64,000 nucleotides of DNA from Desulfitobacterium hafniense DCB-2 (GCF_000021925.1 NC_011830.1:62001-126000), one strand, 5' to 3'; counted from the first letter of the stretch, positions 24,219-33,821 are shown. The notes: a model not told the origin generated them from the letters alone. A program made the numbers and translations.

Positions 24219-26876
24219 ATGGAGATACTGAAAATCCAGGCGATCCCGGGAGCTAATGTCTACAGTTACCGACCAGTCATCCGGGCCGTCGTGGATCTCC
24301 AGGAATGGACAGAACGAACTAGCGATACCTTTGGAGACTTTAATACTCGCCTGGTTCAATGTTTGCCCAGTCTTTACGAGCATTTTTGCTCCCGGGGCAA
24401 ACCGGGAGGATTTGTAGAACGGTTGAAGGAAGGAACCTTGGTCGGACATATTATTGAGCACGTAACCATCGAACTGCTGACTCGTGCAGGACAGAACATA
24501 CCTTATGGGAAAACCCTATGTCTGCCTGAGCATCCAGGCCATTATGAGATCATTTTCAACTACGACTCCCTTGAAGGAGGACTCGAGGGCTTCAAGCAGG
24601 GCTATGCGCTGGTGCAGGAGCTGCTGGCGGGACAAAAACCTAATGTCACAAACAGGATTGAGCGCATCAGGGAAGTCATCCAAAGGTTTGAACTGGGCGC
24701 CTCCACCCGGGCCATTATCGAAGCTGCCGAGGGTCGGGGTATTCCCGTCATACGCTTAAATGACAGCAGTCTCCTCCAGTTAGGCTATGGACGCAACCAG
24801 AAGAGGGTGCAGGCCGCCATGAGCGATCAGACCAGCTGTATCGGTGTAGATATCGCCTGTGATAAAGGGCTGACCAAAAAGCTGCTTTATGAGGGGGGCA
24901 TCCCCGTTCCCGACGGGGTGGTTACCCGGAATGAAGACGAGGCGGTGGAGGTGTTCCGGCAGCTGGATCGACTTGTTGTGGTCAAGCCCTATAACGGTAA
25001 CCAAGGCAAGGGAGTAACCCTCAAGCTCGGGACCGAGGCTGAAGTCAGGGCGGCCTTTCGAGTGGCTCAGACCTACGAGGAGCAGGTCGTAGTTGAAGAG
25101 TATATTGAGGGAAAGAACTACCGGCTGCTTGTGGTTGACGGAAAAATGGCGGCGGCCGCCGAGCGCATTCCAGCTCATGTCATCGGGGATGGCGTTTCCA
25201 CGGTGGGAGAGCTTGTTCAGCTGGCCAACAGCGATCCCCAGCGGGGGGAGGACCATGAGAAGGCCTTAACCAAGATAAAAATCGATCCTGTTGTGCTGAT
25301 GACCCTGACCCAAAAAAAGATCGCCCTGGAGACGGTACCCGCCGACGGGGAGGTCGTTTATCTGCGGGACAGCGCCAACTTAAGCACCGGGGGAATTTCC
25401 GTGGATGTGACAGAGCGGGTTCACCCTGATAATGCTGCATTAGCTGAGTATGCGGCACGTATCGTGGGCTTGGATATCGCGGGAGTCGATATGGTCCTGG
25501 AGGATATTGAGCGCCCTCACCAGGAGCAGCGGGGAGCGATCATTGAGGTCAACGCGGCACCAGGCTTGAGAATGCACCAATACCCGACCGTGGGCCGGCC
25601 TTTGGATGTGGGGAAAATCATCGTTGACCATGTTATGCCTAAAGGAAACGGAAGAATTCCCGTCATTTCGGTGACCGGAACCAATGGCAAGACCACAACC
25701 ACGCGGATGATCGGCAAAATGCTGACGGATCGGGAGCTGGCGGTGGGCATGACCACTACAGATGGTATCTATGTGGGGGGTAAGCTGCTGCTTAAAGGAG
25801 ACACCACCGGTCCGGAAAGTGCTCAGATCGTGCTGCGCCACCCCGATGTTCAGGTGGCTGTGCTGGAAACGGCGCGGGGTGGGATATTGAGGGCCGGTCT
25901 GGCCTATGATTATGCCGATGTGGCTGTGGTGACCAATGTGGCCAACGATCATCTCGGTCAGTATGGCATGGAAAGCCTGGAAGATATTGCCCATGTCAAA
26001 AGTCTTATCGCCGAGGTCGTTCGTCCTCACAGCTATGTAGTTCTCAACGCTGATGATCCCTTAGTTGCTTCCTTTGCCCGGAAAACCAAAGGCAAAGTCA
26101 TTTTCTTCAGTACCGAAAAGGATAACCTGACCATACGCAAACATTTGGCTGTGGGAGGTATCGCCGTCTTTGTGCGCCGGGGGAATATTCTCCTTTGTCA
26201 GGGGGATCAATCCCATAAAATCTGCGGAGTCAAAGATCTGCCGGTGACCTGGAACGGTAAAGCCCTCCATAATCTGCAGAATGCTTTGGCGGCCATCGCC
26301 GTAGGCTGGTCCCTGGGACTTAAGGCCGAGGGAATCCGCACCTCTTTATCGGAATTTACTTCGGATCCGGAGTGCAATCGCGGACGTCTGAACCCCTATA
26401 CGATTGGGGGGGTTCAGGTCTTCATCGACTATGGCCATAATGCGGCGGGGATTAAAGCCATTGCCCAGACCCTGAGGAAGTTTAAAGCTCCCGCAGTGGT
26501 GGGGTGTGTGACCGTGCCGGGGGACCGGCCGGATGAAACCATCCGGGAAGTAGCCCGGGTAGCAGCCCGGGGCTTTCATCGCCTGATTATTCGCGAGGAT
26601 GGAGATCTGAGAGGAAGGCGGCCCGGCGAAATTGCGGGGATGATCATGGAGGAGGCGATTGCCTCGGGTATGGATCCCCGGCGAATTTCCGTGGTTCTGC
26701 CGGAACGGGAAGCCTTCTGCCACGGCTTGGACACCTGCAAACCGGGAGAGATTTTTGTGATGTTCTATGAACATCTGGAGCCCATTGAGGAAGAAATCGC
26801 CCTCCGCCTTGAAAGCGGTCCATTGGCTAAAGAAGAAGAAGGGTTTCTTGAAGTGGCAAATCTGGGGGCCATCTAG
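24219..26876 (+). CDS. cphA: Cyanophycin synthetase
   Basis: 885 residues. The N-terminal domain is about 1-165. An ATP-grasp domain (about 220-470; VVKPYNGNQGKGVTL, VVEEYIEGKNYRLLVV, IIEVNAAPGLRMHQYP) adds Asp to the backbone. A Mur-ligase domain (about 485-740; P-loop TGTNGKTTTT from residue 486, VAVLETARGGILR, VVTNVANDHLGQYG) adds Arg side chains. The C-terminal domain follows (VFIDYGHNAAGI, GDRPDETIREV). All three active-site regions look intact and the length matches CphA1 enzymes. The product accumulates as cytoplasmic granules. AAGGAGG precedes ATG 24219. Confidence 0.94.
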   Translation: MEILKIQAIPGANVYSYRPVIRAVVDLQEWTERTSDTFGDFNTRLVQCLPSLYEHFCSRGKPGGFVERLKEGTLVGHIIEHVTIELLTRAGQNIPYGKTLCLPEHPGHYEIIFNYDSLEGGLEGFKQGYALVQELLAGQKPNVTNRIERIREVIQRFELGASTRAIIEAAEGRGIPVIRLNDSSLLQLGYGRNQKRVQAAMSDQTSCIGVDIACDKGLTKKLLYEGGIPVPDGVVTRNEDEAVEVFRQLDRLVVVKPYNGNQGKGVTLKLGTEAEVRAAFRVAQTYEEQVVVEEYIEGKNYRLLVVDGKMAAAAERIPAHVIGDGVSTVGELVQLANSDPQRGEDHEKALTKIKIDPVVLMTLTQKKIALETVPADGEVVYLRDSANLSTGGISVDVTERVHPDNAALAEYAARIVGLDIAGVDMVLEDIERPHQEQRGAIIEVNAAPGLRMHQYPTVGRPLDVGKIIVDHVMPKGNGRIPVISVTGTNGKTTTTRMIGKMLTDRELAVGMTTTDGIYVGGKLLLKGDTTGPESAQIVLRHPDVQVAVLETARGGILRAGLAYDYADVAVVTNVANDHLGQYGMESLEDIAHVKSLIAEVVRPHSYVVLNADDPLVASFARKTKGKVIFFSTEKDNLTIRKHLAVGGIAVFVRRGNILLCQGDQSHKICGVKDLPVTWNGKALHNLQNALAAIAVGWSLGLKAEGIRTSLSEFTSDPECNRGRLNPYTIGGVQVFIDYGHNAAGIKAIAQTLRKFKAPAVVGCVTVPGDRPDETIREVARVAARGFHRLIIREDGDLRGRRPGEIAGMIMEEAIASGMDPRRISVVLPEREAFCHGLDTCKPGEIFVMFYEHLEPIEEEIALRLESGPLAKEEEGFLEVANLGAI

Positions 26877-26880
26877 TTTC

Positions 26881-26966
26881 AAAGCTATCGCCATGAAATT
26901 GCTCTCCTTACTGCTAAACCAAGTGTGCAGCAGAGGGAGAGCGTGCCTGGCAACGATAGCTTTTTT
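26881..26966 (+). terminator. Terminator of cphBA
   Basis: A compound hairpin: outer arms AAAGCTATCG (26881-26890) and CGATAGCTTTTTT (from 26954), inner arms GCTCTCC (26901-26907) and GGGAGAGC (26935-26942), ending in a T tract. Confidence 0.78.
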
Positions 26967-27050
26967 ATCGTGTCCAGCATGAGCCCGGGTTTCATTACGC
27001 CGGCTCCACAATGAAAAATCGGAACAATATCTTAGGATAAACCGTGTTTG

Positions 27051-27079
27051 TTTATATTATTCCGAAAATGGTGTATAAT
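27051..27079 (+). promoter_or_regulatory. Promoter of the fic gene
   Basis: A perfect TATAAT (27074-27079) with a weak TTTATA (27051-27056) 17 bases upstream; the start codon follows 25 bases later. Confidence 0.55.
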
Positions 27080-27104
27080 ACGGATATAGAAGCGAGGTGT
27101 TATC

Positions 27105-28019
27105 GTGGAATATATCAGTGTGCAGCAAGCAGCTGAACAATGGGGGCTTTCAGATCGACGTGTGCGGTTGCTCTGCGAACAGGGAAAAATTGAAGGTGTT
27201 ATTCGGGAAGGCCGTTCATACAGAATACCTGCTGATTCTGTCAAGCCGCTTGATGGCCGCATTTTGCGCGGCAAAATTATTCCGCAAGAATACACCACTC
27301 TATTCGCACGGGTTGATGCACTCAAATCACAGATTAGCAAGCGTCGTCCTTTCACCCAAGGAGAATTAAAGCGTTTGCAGGAGGAATTCCTTGTAGAGTT
27401 CACATACAACTCCAACGCTATTGAAGGCAATACCCTTACACTCCGGGAAACCGCCCTGGTGTTGGAAGGCGTTACGATAGACCAAAAGCCGCTCAAAGAT
27501 CATCTGGAGGCTGTGGGTCACCGGGATGCGTTTTTATATATCCAACGGCTCGTTACAGAAAAGGCGCCGGTTTCTGAAAAGATTATTAAGGACATCCACT
27601 CACTGGTGCTGATGGACAGACCTGACGACAAAGGCGTGTACCGCAGAATCCCTGTCACGATCACGGGCGCCTACCATGAGCCATCCCAACCCTATCGGAT
27701 TCCAGTACAGATGGAACAGCTTATCGCTGCGCAAAAAGAAGAAAAGCGCCATCCCCTAGAGAATGCCGCTGTATTTCATTTAAAGTTTGAGGGTATTCAC
27801 CCTTTTATTGATGGTAATGGACGCACTGGACGGTTGCTGCTTAATCTTATGCTGATGCAGCAGGGCTATCCGCCTATTGACGTAAAGTTTGCAGATAGGA
27901 AGCGGTACTATGCCTGCTTCGATAGCTATTATAAGGACAAGACTGCCGCACCGATGGTGGAAATGGTGGCCGGGTATTTAGAGGAACGATTGAAACGATA
28001 CCTGGATATTCTTTTATGA
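27105..28019 (+). CDS. Fic family protein with N-terminal DNA-binding domain
   Basis: 304 residues. The N-terminal 60 look like an excisionase/MerR-type winged helix (YISVQQAAEQWGLSDRRVRLLCEQGKI). The Fic domain has the complete catalytic loop HPFIDGNGRTGR starting at His232, so AMP transfer (or another nucleotidyl transfer) is likely. The autoinhibitory motif S-x-x-x-E-G-N is present at 103-109 (Glu107), marking a class II Fic protein. The start is GTG 27105 with GCGAGGTG upstream. It has its own promoter and terminator and sits between cphA and ispE, where Bacillus has veg and sspF, so it is probably an insertion. Its target is unknown. Confidence 0.87.
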   Translation: MEYISVQQAAEQWGLSDRRVRLLCEQGKIEGVIREGRSYRIPADSVKPLDGRILRGKIIPQEYTTLFARVDALKSQISKRRPFTQGELKRLQEEFLVEFTYNSNAIEGNTLTLRETALVLEGVTIDQKPLKDHLEAVGHRDAFLYIQRLVTEKAPVSEKIIKDIHSLVLMDRPDDKGVYRRIPVTITGAYHEPSQPYRIPVQMEQLIAAQKEEKRHPLENAAVFHLKFEGIHPFIDGNGRTGRLLLNLMLMQQGYPPIDVKFADRKRYYACFDSYYKDKTAAPMVEMVAGYLEERLKRYLDILL

Positions 28020-28042
28020 TTGATACGATGACATTCCAAACG

Positions 28043-28078
28043 GCCACTAGGGGCATCTCCCTCAGTGGCTGTCTTATT
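28043..28078 (+). terminator. Terminator of the fic gene
   Basis: Stem GCCACTAGGG (28043-28052) with CCCT-AGTGGC (28059-28069, one bulge), then a loosely T-rich tail (TGTCTTATTTATG). Confidence 0.6.
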
Positions 28079-28173
28079 TATGTTATGGGTGTATGCGGCA
28101 ACTGCAGGCAATCCCCTGTAATTATGAAATAATAAAATAATGCAGATACTAGAAGAACAGAGCTGTTTTAGGG

Positions 28174-28179
28174 TATAAT
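28174..28179 (+). promoter_or_regulatory. -10 element upstream of ispE
   Basis: A perfect TATAAT 41 bases before the ispE start; no good -35 stands at 16-18 bases, so the promoter may need an activator or be weak. Confidence 0.4.
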
Positions 28180-28219
28180 GTATAGAAATACGATTCGAAC
28201 GTTCGGAAGGGATAGGGTA

Positions 28220-29092
28220 ATGATTAAGAATCAGGTTGAAATGTTCGCCTACGCCAAAATAAATCTTGCTCTGGCCATAACAGGCCGTCGTCCCGATGGG
28301 TATCATGAATTGGAAAGCGTTATGCAGTCCATAGGAATCTATGATCGGATACGGGTGACTTTGGCAGAGGGGGGAATTCAGTGCTCCTGCGGAGAGTGGA
28401 GCGGCCCGGAGAATTTGGCTTACCGGGCGGCGGAAGCTTTTTTAAGCGGACTGGGAAGCAGCCAGGGTATTCACATTGACATCGAGAAGAATATCCCTGT
28501 CCAAGCGGGATTGGGCGGGGGAAGCGCCGATGCCGCTGCGGCCTTGCAGGCTCTGAATAAGCTTTTTAAAGAGCCCTATACTGAAGAGGAACTGAAGAGC
28601 TTTGCCGCTCAGCTGGGTGCGGATGTGGCCTTTTGCCTGAAAGGCGGGACCCAATGGGCAACCGGTGTGGGTGAAGAATTAAAAGGCCTGCCTCATGCTC
28701 CGAAAATCAACCTTGTTCTCATTAAACCCGACCAAGGGGTAAATACTGCTGAAGCCTATCGGGCTTTTGATCAGGAAGGAAAATTCTCTCATCTGGATTA
28801 TGCCGGGTGGCAAGAGGCTTTGGCATCCGGGAGAGCAGAAAGCCTTATCCCTCTTCTTTATAATGATTTAGAGCCGGCTTCTATGAAGCTTCTCCCGGAA
28901 ATAGCCTGGGTTAAAGAAGAATTAATGAAGCAGAACGGCTGTCTGGGAGCTTTGATGTCCGGCAGCGGCTCCGCAGTGTTTGGAATCGTTCAAACTGAAG
29001 AACAAGCGGAAAAAATTGCAGCGATATGGCGGGAAAGAAACTATCATGTCTGGGTAACGCATACTATGGAAAGGGGAAATATTTATGGGTAG
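28220..29092 (+). CDS. ispE: 4-diphosphocytidyl-2-C-methyl-D-erythritol kinase
   Basis: GHMP-family kinase of the MEP isoprenoid pathway. [23 protein letters not shown] is the N-terminal substrate motif, [16 protein letters not shown] the ATP-binding P-loop-like motif, and [14 protein letters not shown] the third GHMP motif. I choose ATG 28220 with GGAAGGGATAGGG upstream; the frame extends to 28178. It overlaps the GntR gene by 8 bases. Its isoprenoid products would also feed the prenyl transfer proposed for comQ. Confidence 0.95.
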
Positions 29093-29804
29093 AAAACTGG
29101 TACCGGTTAAACTCGATAGTTATAAACCCTTAAGAGAGATTGTGTTTGAGTCCTTGCGTGAAGCCATTATCAATGGCGTCCTTGAACCCGGTGAACGCTT
29201 AATGGAGATCCAATTGGCTGAAGAAATGGGCGTAAGCCGCACCCCGGTCAGAGAAGCCATCCGTAAGCTGGAGCTGGAAAACTTCGTCGTCATGATTCCT
29301 CGCAAAGGGGCTTATGTGGCGGGAGTGTCCCATAAGGATGTGGCGGACGTTTTTGAAATCCGTTCCGCTTTGGAAGGCTTAGCTGCCGGACTGGCGGCAG
29401 AACGGGCTACGGATCAGGAAATCGAAGAGATGGAAAGATTTCTCCTTTATTATGAAGGCCAGGAAATGAGCTTGGATCAGATGGTGGACTCAGATACGGG
29501 TTTCCATGCTTTGGTCTACAAGGCCAGCCGCAATGAACGCTTGATTCAGATTCTGGCCAATTTGCGGGAGCAGATCCAACGGTTCCGTGCTACCTCCCTG
29601 TCCGTTCCGGGGCGGCTTAAGAATGCCATTGATGAACACCGCAGCATTGTGGAGGCCCTGGCCCGTCATGACGTGGAAGAGGCGCAAACTTTAGCTATGG
29701 CTCATATTGTGACGGCCGAGAATGTGATGTTTGAAGCCCTGCGCCTTTCTAAGGAACAGGGAGACTCTAAGGAGGACAGTGAAGCCAATTCTGAGAAAGA
29801 ATAG
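29085..29804 (+). CDS. GntR family transcriptional regulator (FCD type)
   Basis: 239 residues. The N-terminal winged helix ([47 protein letters not shown], about 18-65) is a strong GntR signature. The C-terminal all-helical FCD domain (about 85-225) carries the metal/ligand-binding pattern of the FadR/VanR group (D...H...H). The effector is unknown. It is translationally coupled to ispE (8-base overlap) and 11 bases from purR, an order often seen in Clostridia. The acidic C-terminal tail is low complexity. Confidence 0.9.
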
Positions 29805-29815
29805 AGGGTTAGTCC

Positions 29816-30652
29816 GTGGAAAAGATGAAACGCGCTGAGCGAATGGTTGCTGTGATGCAAGTACTTATGTCAAAACCCAATATGTTGATCCCTCTGACCA
29901 CGCTGGCTGAGCGGTTTGGCGCTGCCAAATCCACCATCAGTGAAGATTTGCTGGCCGTTAAAGAAAGCATGCGCTGCACAGGTCAGGGACGTTTGGAGAC
30001 TGTGTCCGGTGCTGCCGGGGGAGTTCGCTATATTCCGGAGATTTCAGCAGAGGATGCCGGCGGATTTCTCATAAGTTTAGCAGAGCGCTTGAGCAGCCAG
30101 GACAGGGTTTTGGCCGGTGGCTTCCTCTATATGACGGATCTTCTTTACGACCCCGCTGTTTTACGTCCTTTAGCCTTGATCTTTGCCGGTGTTTTTCGGG
30201 AGAAAAAGCCCGATGTGGTGGTTACCATCGAGACAAAGGGCATACCCTTGGCCCTGGTTACAGCAGAGGCTTTAGGGGTACCGATGGTCATCATTCGTCA
30301 TGGCAATAAGGTCACGGAAGGAACCGCTGTCAGTATTAATTATGTTTCCGGTTCTTCCAAACGGATTCAGTCCATGACCCTGGGGCGAAGAGCCTTGGAG
30401 CCAGGGCGGAAGGTCTTGATCATTGACGATTTTATGAAGGCCGGCGGAACCGCTTTAGGCATGATTAATCTCTTGAAAGAGTTTGATGCCGATGTGGTCG
30501 GTCTGGGGGTTCTGATGGAGACACCCCGGGAAGAAGAACCTAAACTTGTCGATCATTATTTATCCCTTCTTCAGCTCAGGGAGCTGGATCCCGTTAAGGG
30601 AGTCGTCCAGGTGATTCCGCAGAACAGCTTCTTGCACTATCAGAAATTATAA
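29816..30652 (+). CDS. purR: Pur operon repressor
   Basis: 278 residues. An N-terminal winged helix (RAERMVAVMQVLMSKPNMLIPLTTLAERFGAAKSTISEDL) is fused to a phosphoribosyltransferase-like effector domain with the PRPP-binding loop VLIIDDFMKAGGT at about 200-212. It represses purine genes and is released by PRPP. The start is GTG 29816. Gene order ispE-(gntR)-purR-spoVG-glmU-prs is the conserved Firmicutes layout. Confidence 0.93.
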   Translation: MEKMKRAERMVAVMQVLMSKPNMLIPLTTLAERFGAAKSTISEDLLAVKESMRCTGQGRLETVSGAAGGVRYIPEISAEDAGGFLISLAERLSSQDRVLAGGFLYMTDLLYDPAVLRPLALIFAGVFREKKPDVVVTIETKGIPLALVTAEALGVPMVIIRHGNKVTEGTAVSINYVSGSSKRIQSMTLGRRALEPGRKVLIIDDFMKAGGTALGMINLLKEFDADVVGLGVLMETPREEEPKLVDHYLSLLQLRELDPVKGVVQVIPQNSFLHYQKL

Positions 30653-30788
30653 GCTTGCGCTGTATACTTTCTAAGCATAAGTGCAACCAGCGACTTCACC
30701 TCATTTGTGAGTATGGATTTAAGGTTCGGCGAAGCCGGGTTTCCTTTATCGCTCTGAAAAGTCCCTAAAGAGGAAAGAACGGAGCATA

Positions 30789-30816
30789 TAAGCGAAAAAA
30801 AGAATTTTTTCGCTTA
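30789..30816 (+). terminator. AT-rich hairpin after purR
   Basis: A perfect 12-bp stem, TAAGCGAAAAAA (30789-30800) with TTTTTTCGCTTA (30805-30816), 4-base loop. The U-run lies inside the 3' arm, so it is a plausible terminator or a stability hairpin. Confidence 0.55.
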
Positions 30817-30819
30817 AAA

Positions 30820-30848
30820 GAAGGAGTTTTTTACCATATAGAGAATAT
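30820..30848 (+). promoter_or_regulatory. Sigma-H-type promoter of spoVG
   Basis: GAAGGAGTT (30820-30828) and AGAGAATAT (30840-30848) with an 11-base spacer closely match the sigma-H pattern R-n-AGGA-W-W-W / R-n-n-GAAT-W-W. spoVG is a classical sigma-H gene in Bacillus, so the match has biological sense. Confidence 0.7.
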
Positions 30849-30899
30849 ATTTGGTAAGAATATTGCTGGTCACCGGGATGAGAAGGGTGGTGATTCATA

Positions 30900-31154
30900 A
30901 TGAACATTACTGATGTACGGGTACGTAAGGTGAATGTCGAGGGCAAGATGAAGGCCGTTGTTTCCGTCACTTTTGACAATTCGTTTGTCGTTCACGACGT
31001 GAAAGTAGTGGAAGGGACAAACGGGCTTTTCGTTGCTATGCCCAGTCGGAAGACTCCGGAAGGTGAATTCCGTGATATAGCACACCCTATCTCTTCTGCA
31101 GCCCGCGAAGTGATTCAAAACGCAGTATTAAAGGCTTACCAGGAAGCAATGTAA
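30900..31154 (+). CDS. spoVG: SpoVG, RNA/DNA-binding regulator
   Basis: 84 residues beginning MNITDVRVRKVNVEGKMKAVVSVTFDNSFVVHDVKVVEG, with the family core GLFVAMPSRKTPEGEFRDIAHPI. SpoVG affects septation and cortex formation in sporulation and binds nucleic acids. AAGGGTGGTG precedes the ATG. It has its own sigma-H-like promoter and a terminator before glmU. Confidence 0.96.
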   Translation: MNITDVRVRKVNVEGKMKAVVSVTFDNSFVVHDVKVVEGTNGLFVAMPSRKTPEGEFRDIAHPISSAAREVIQNAVLKAYQEAM

Positions 31155-31164
31155 GACAAGCATT

Positions 31165-31191
31165 AAGAGACCCTGTTCCAGGGTCTCTTTT
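31165..31191 (+). terminator. Terminator of spoVG
   Basis: An 11-bp stem AAGAGACCCTG (31165-31175) with CAGGGTCTCTT (31179-31189) and TTTT at the end. Confidence 0.88.
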
Positions 31192-31341
31192 GCTCATGAG
31201 ATAGATAGAGAATCTGGTTGAAAGATTAAAAACAGACAGAGAAAATGTATTATGAAAGAGGAATTTGCTGTTTTTTGACGAATTAAAGTTTTTTGGGTAT
31301 TGAATACGAATCAGGGTAAACTATTGATGGAGGCGAAGTTT

Positions 31342-32703
31342 ATGCCACATTGGGCTGCGGTGATTATGGCGGCGGGCAAAGGTACCCGAATGAAGTCCAA
31401 GTTGCCTAAAGTCATGCATACACTGGCTGGAAAACCCATGCTTCAACATGTTTTGGATTGTGTCCGCTCCGTGGAAATCCCCCGTTCCATGGTTGTTCTG
31501 GGCCATGGCAGAGAACAGATCGAGGCCACTTTGGACGACCGGACGGAAGTGGTGGTTCAAGAAGAACAATGTGGAACAGGGCATGCGATCATGCAAGCAA
31601 TTCCTCATTGCCATGAGGTTGATCATATTATTGTTTTAAGTGGAGACCAGCCCCTGATCCGGCCGGAGACTCTCCGGAATTTGGTCAGAATTCATATCGA
31701 ACATAATGCGGCAGCCACTCTTTTAACGGCCTGTTTTGAAAATCCTCACGGATTAGGCCGAATTCTCAAAGAGGGAGATCAGTTTTTGCGGGTGGTGGAG
31801 GAGAAAGATGCTACTCCCGAGGAACGGCTGATTCAAGAGATCAATACAGGAACCTATTGCTTCAATGTTGCCAAGCTTAGGGAGGCCCTGAAGAACATAA
31901 CCCCCAAGAACGCTCAAGGGGAATACTATTTAACCGATGTCTTCGCTGTTTTCCATGCTCAGGGCGAAGTCATCCGCACCTACTGTACTGAGGATGTCCA
32001 TGAAGCGCTGGGAATCAACAGCCGGGCTCAGCTGGCGGCGGCCGAAGATGTGGCTCGCCAACGGATTCTGTCCTATTGGATGGAGGAAGGGGTGACTATC
32101 ATCGATCCCCGCTCCACCTTTATCGAAGCCGGGGTAGTGCTTCAGCCGGATGTGGTCCTGCAGCCCTTTACCATTCTGAAAGGCAGAACCCAGGTGGCCG
32201 AGGATGCGGTCATCGGTCCCCATACAACCTTAACGGATTGTACTGTGGGAGCAGGCTCAGAAGTGTCTCATACGGTGGGCAATCAAGCCGTGATCGGCGG
32301 CCATTGCACCATCGGCCCCTATGCTTACCTGCGGCCGGGTACGGTTCTCCAGGATAAGGTAAAGGTGGGGGACTTCGTCGAGATTAAAAACAGCCAGATT
32401 GGCGAAGGGTCAAAAATTCCCCATCTTAGCTATGTAGGCGATTCCCAAGTAGGGAAATCTGTGAATATAGGTGCAGGTACCATTACCTGCAATTATGATG
32501 GGGTCAATAAATATAAAACAATTATCAGGGATAAGGCTTTTCTGGGAAGCAATACTAATCTTGTCGCCCCGGTGGAAATTGGTGAAGGCTCAGTGACAGG
32601 AGCAGGATCCACGATCTCCAAGAATGTACCGGCCAATACCTTGGCTATAGAGCGCAGCACCCAAAAACATATCGAAAATTGGGTTCGAAATAAGAAAAAG
32701 TAG
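31342..32703 (+). CDS. glmU: Bifunctional UDP-GlcNAc pyrophosphorylase / glucosamine-1-P acetyltransferase
   Basis: 453 residues. The N-terminal uridyltransferase domain starts AAVIMAAGKGTRMKSKLPKVMH; the C-terminal left-handed beta-helix of hexapeptide repeats (about 250-440) carries out acetyl transfer (IGAGTITCNYDGVNKYKT, FLGSNTNLVAPV). The product UDP-GlcNAc feeds peptidoglycan synthesis. ATG 31342 is preceded by GGAGG at 8 bases; the frame opens at 31300. prs follows after 14 bases. Confidence 0.95.
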   Translation: MPHWAAVIMAAGKGTRMKSKLPKVMHTLAGKPMLQHVLDCVRSVEIPRSMVVLGHGREQIEATLDDRTEVVVQEEQCGTGHAIMQAIPHCHEVDHIIVLSGDQPLIRPETLRNLVRIHIEHNAAATLLTACFENPHGLGRILKEGDQFLRVVEEKDATPEERLIQEINTGTYCFNVAKLREALKNITPKNAQGEYYLTDVFAVFHAQGEVIRTYCTEDVHEALGINSRAQLAAAEDVARQRILSYWMEEGVTIIDPRSTFIEAGVVLQPDVVLQPFTILKGRTQVAEDAVIGPHTTLTDCTVGAGSEVSHTVGNQAVIGGHCTIGPYAYLRPGTVLQDKVKVGDFVEIKNSQIGEGSKIPHLSYVGDSQVGKSVNIGAGTITCNYDGVNKYKTIIRDKAFLGSNTNLVAPVEIGEGSVTGAGSTISKNVPANTLAIERSTQKHIENWVRNKKK

Positions 32704-32717
32704 GGGGATATTTTGGA

Positions 32718-33659
32718 ATGTCTGTCAAGGAGTTGAAAATCTTTTGCGGCAATGCCAACCGGGCATTAGCGGAAGAAATTGTTGATTATCTGGGGGTTCC
32801 TCTGGGAGAGGCTAAAGTAAAACGCTTCAAGGACGGAGAAATTACCATCGCCATTGATGAAAGCGTCCGGGGGGCGGATGTCTTTGTGGTTCAGCCCACC
32901 TGTAATCCGACCAATGATAATATCATGGAACTCTTGATTATGATTGATGCCCTGAAAAGAGCGTCGGCTCGCCGCATCACTCCAGTTATCCCTTATTACG
33001 GATATGCTCGTCAAGAACGCAAATCCAAAGCCCGGGATCCGATCACAGCCAAGCTCATGGCCAATCTGATCACCACTGCCGGTGCCGACCGGGTGGTAAC
33101 CATGGATCTCCATGCTCCGGCCATCCAGGGTTTCTTTGATATTCCGGTGGACCATCTCCCCGGTGTGCCCATCCTGGCGGAGTATTTTAAGAGCAAAGAA
33201 TTAGAGAACGTGGTGGTTGTTTCCCCGGACCATGGCGGAGTACAACGGGCCCGCAACCTGGCGGAGCGGATCGGAGCGCCTTTGGCCATTATCGACAAGC
33301 GCCGTCCGGAGCCCAATGTATCAGAGATTATGAATGTTATCGGTGATATTCAAGGCAAACAGGTGATTATGATCGATGATATCATCGACACTGCCGGGAC
33401 GATTACTCAAGGAGCTCAAGCCTTGAAGGATCGCGGAGCTCAGGATGTCTATGCCTGCTGTACTCATCCCGTATTATCCGGCCCAGCCTTTGAGCGCCTG
33501 GAGAATTCCGTCATCAAGGAAGTGGTTATCACCAATACCATTCCCGTTCATCCGGAAAAAATGATCTCCAAGATTAAAGTCCTCTCTGTTGCTCCCCTAT
33601 TAGGAGCGGCCATCGTGCGTATTCATGAGGACCTTTCTGTCAGTAAGCTGTTCAGTTAA
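32718..33659 (+). CDS. prs: Ribose-phosphate pyrophosphokinase
   Basis: 313 residues, class I PRPP synthetase: FCGNANRALAEEI, RKSKARDPITAKL, VTMDLHAPAIQGFFDIPVDHL and the PRPP loop VIMIDDIIDTAGTI are all intact. Supplies PRPP for nucleotides, and thereby the PurR effector. The last gene of the conserved spoVG-glmU-prs set; the accessory region begins after its terminator. Confidence 0.97.
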   Translation: MSVKELKIFCGNANRALAEEIVDYLGVPLGEAKVKRFKDGEITIAIDESVRGADVFVVQPTCNPTNDNIMELLIMIDALKRASARRITPVIPYYGYARQERKSKARDPITAKLMANLITTAGADRVVTMDLHAPAIQGFFDIPVDHLPGVPILAEYFKSKELENVVVVSPDHGGVQRARNLAERIGAPLAIIDKRRPEPNVSEIMNVIGDIQGKQVIMIDDIIDTAGTITQGAQALKDRGAQDVYACCTHPVLSGPAFERLENSVIKEVVITNTIPVHPEKMISKIKVLSVAPLLGAAIVRIHEDLSVSKLFS

Positions 33660-33727
33660 TTCCCGGACACAGGAAGCTTGCTTGCTACGCAAGATAGTGA
33701 TGGTCAGGGAGAGTGGATATTTTAGAC

Positions 33728-33773
33728 AAAAAAATCAGAAGTGAGGGATGAGGTCCCTTCCTTCTGATTTTTT
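33728..33773. terminator. Bidirectional terminator between prs and the P-type ATPase gene
   Basis: A long stem, AAAAAAATCAGAAG (33728-33741) with CTTCTGATTTTTT (33761-33773) and an inner AGGGA/TCCCT, gives U tracts on both strands between convergent genes. Confidence 0.88.
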
Positions 33774-33821
33774 GCGTGGATTATAGCTATCAAAATACGA
33801 ATTTAAAGAACAACCATTCGC

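Noticed and set aside
26346..27011. 221-codon minus-strand frame over the 3' end of cphA
   Set aside because: Antisense to the conserved CphA C-terminus and across its terminator; no ribosome site or domain.
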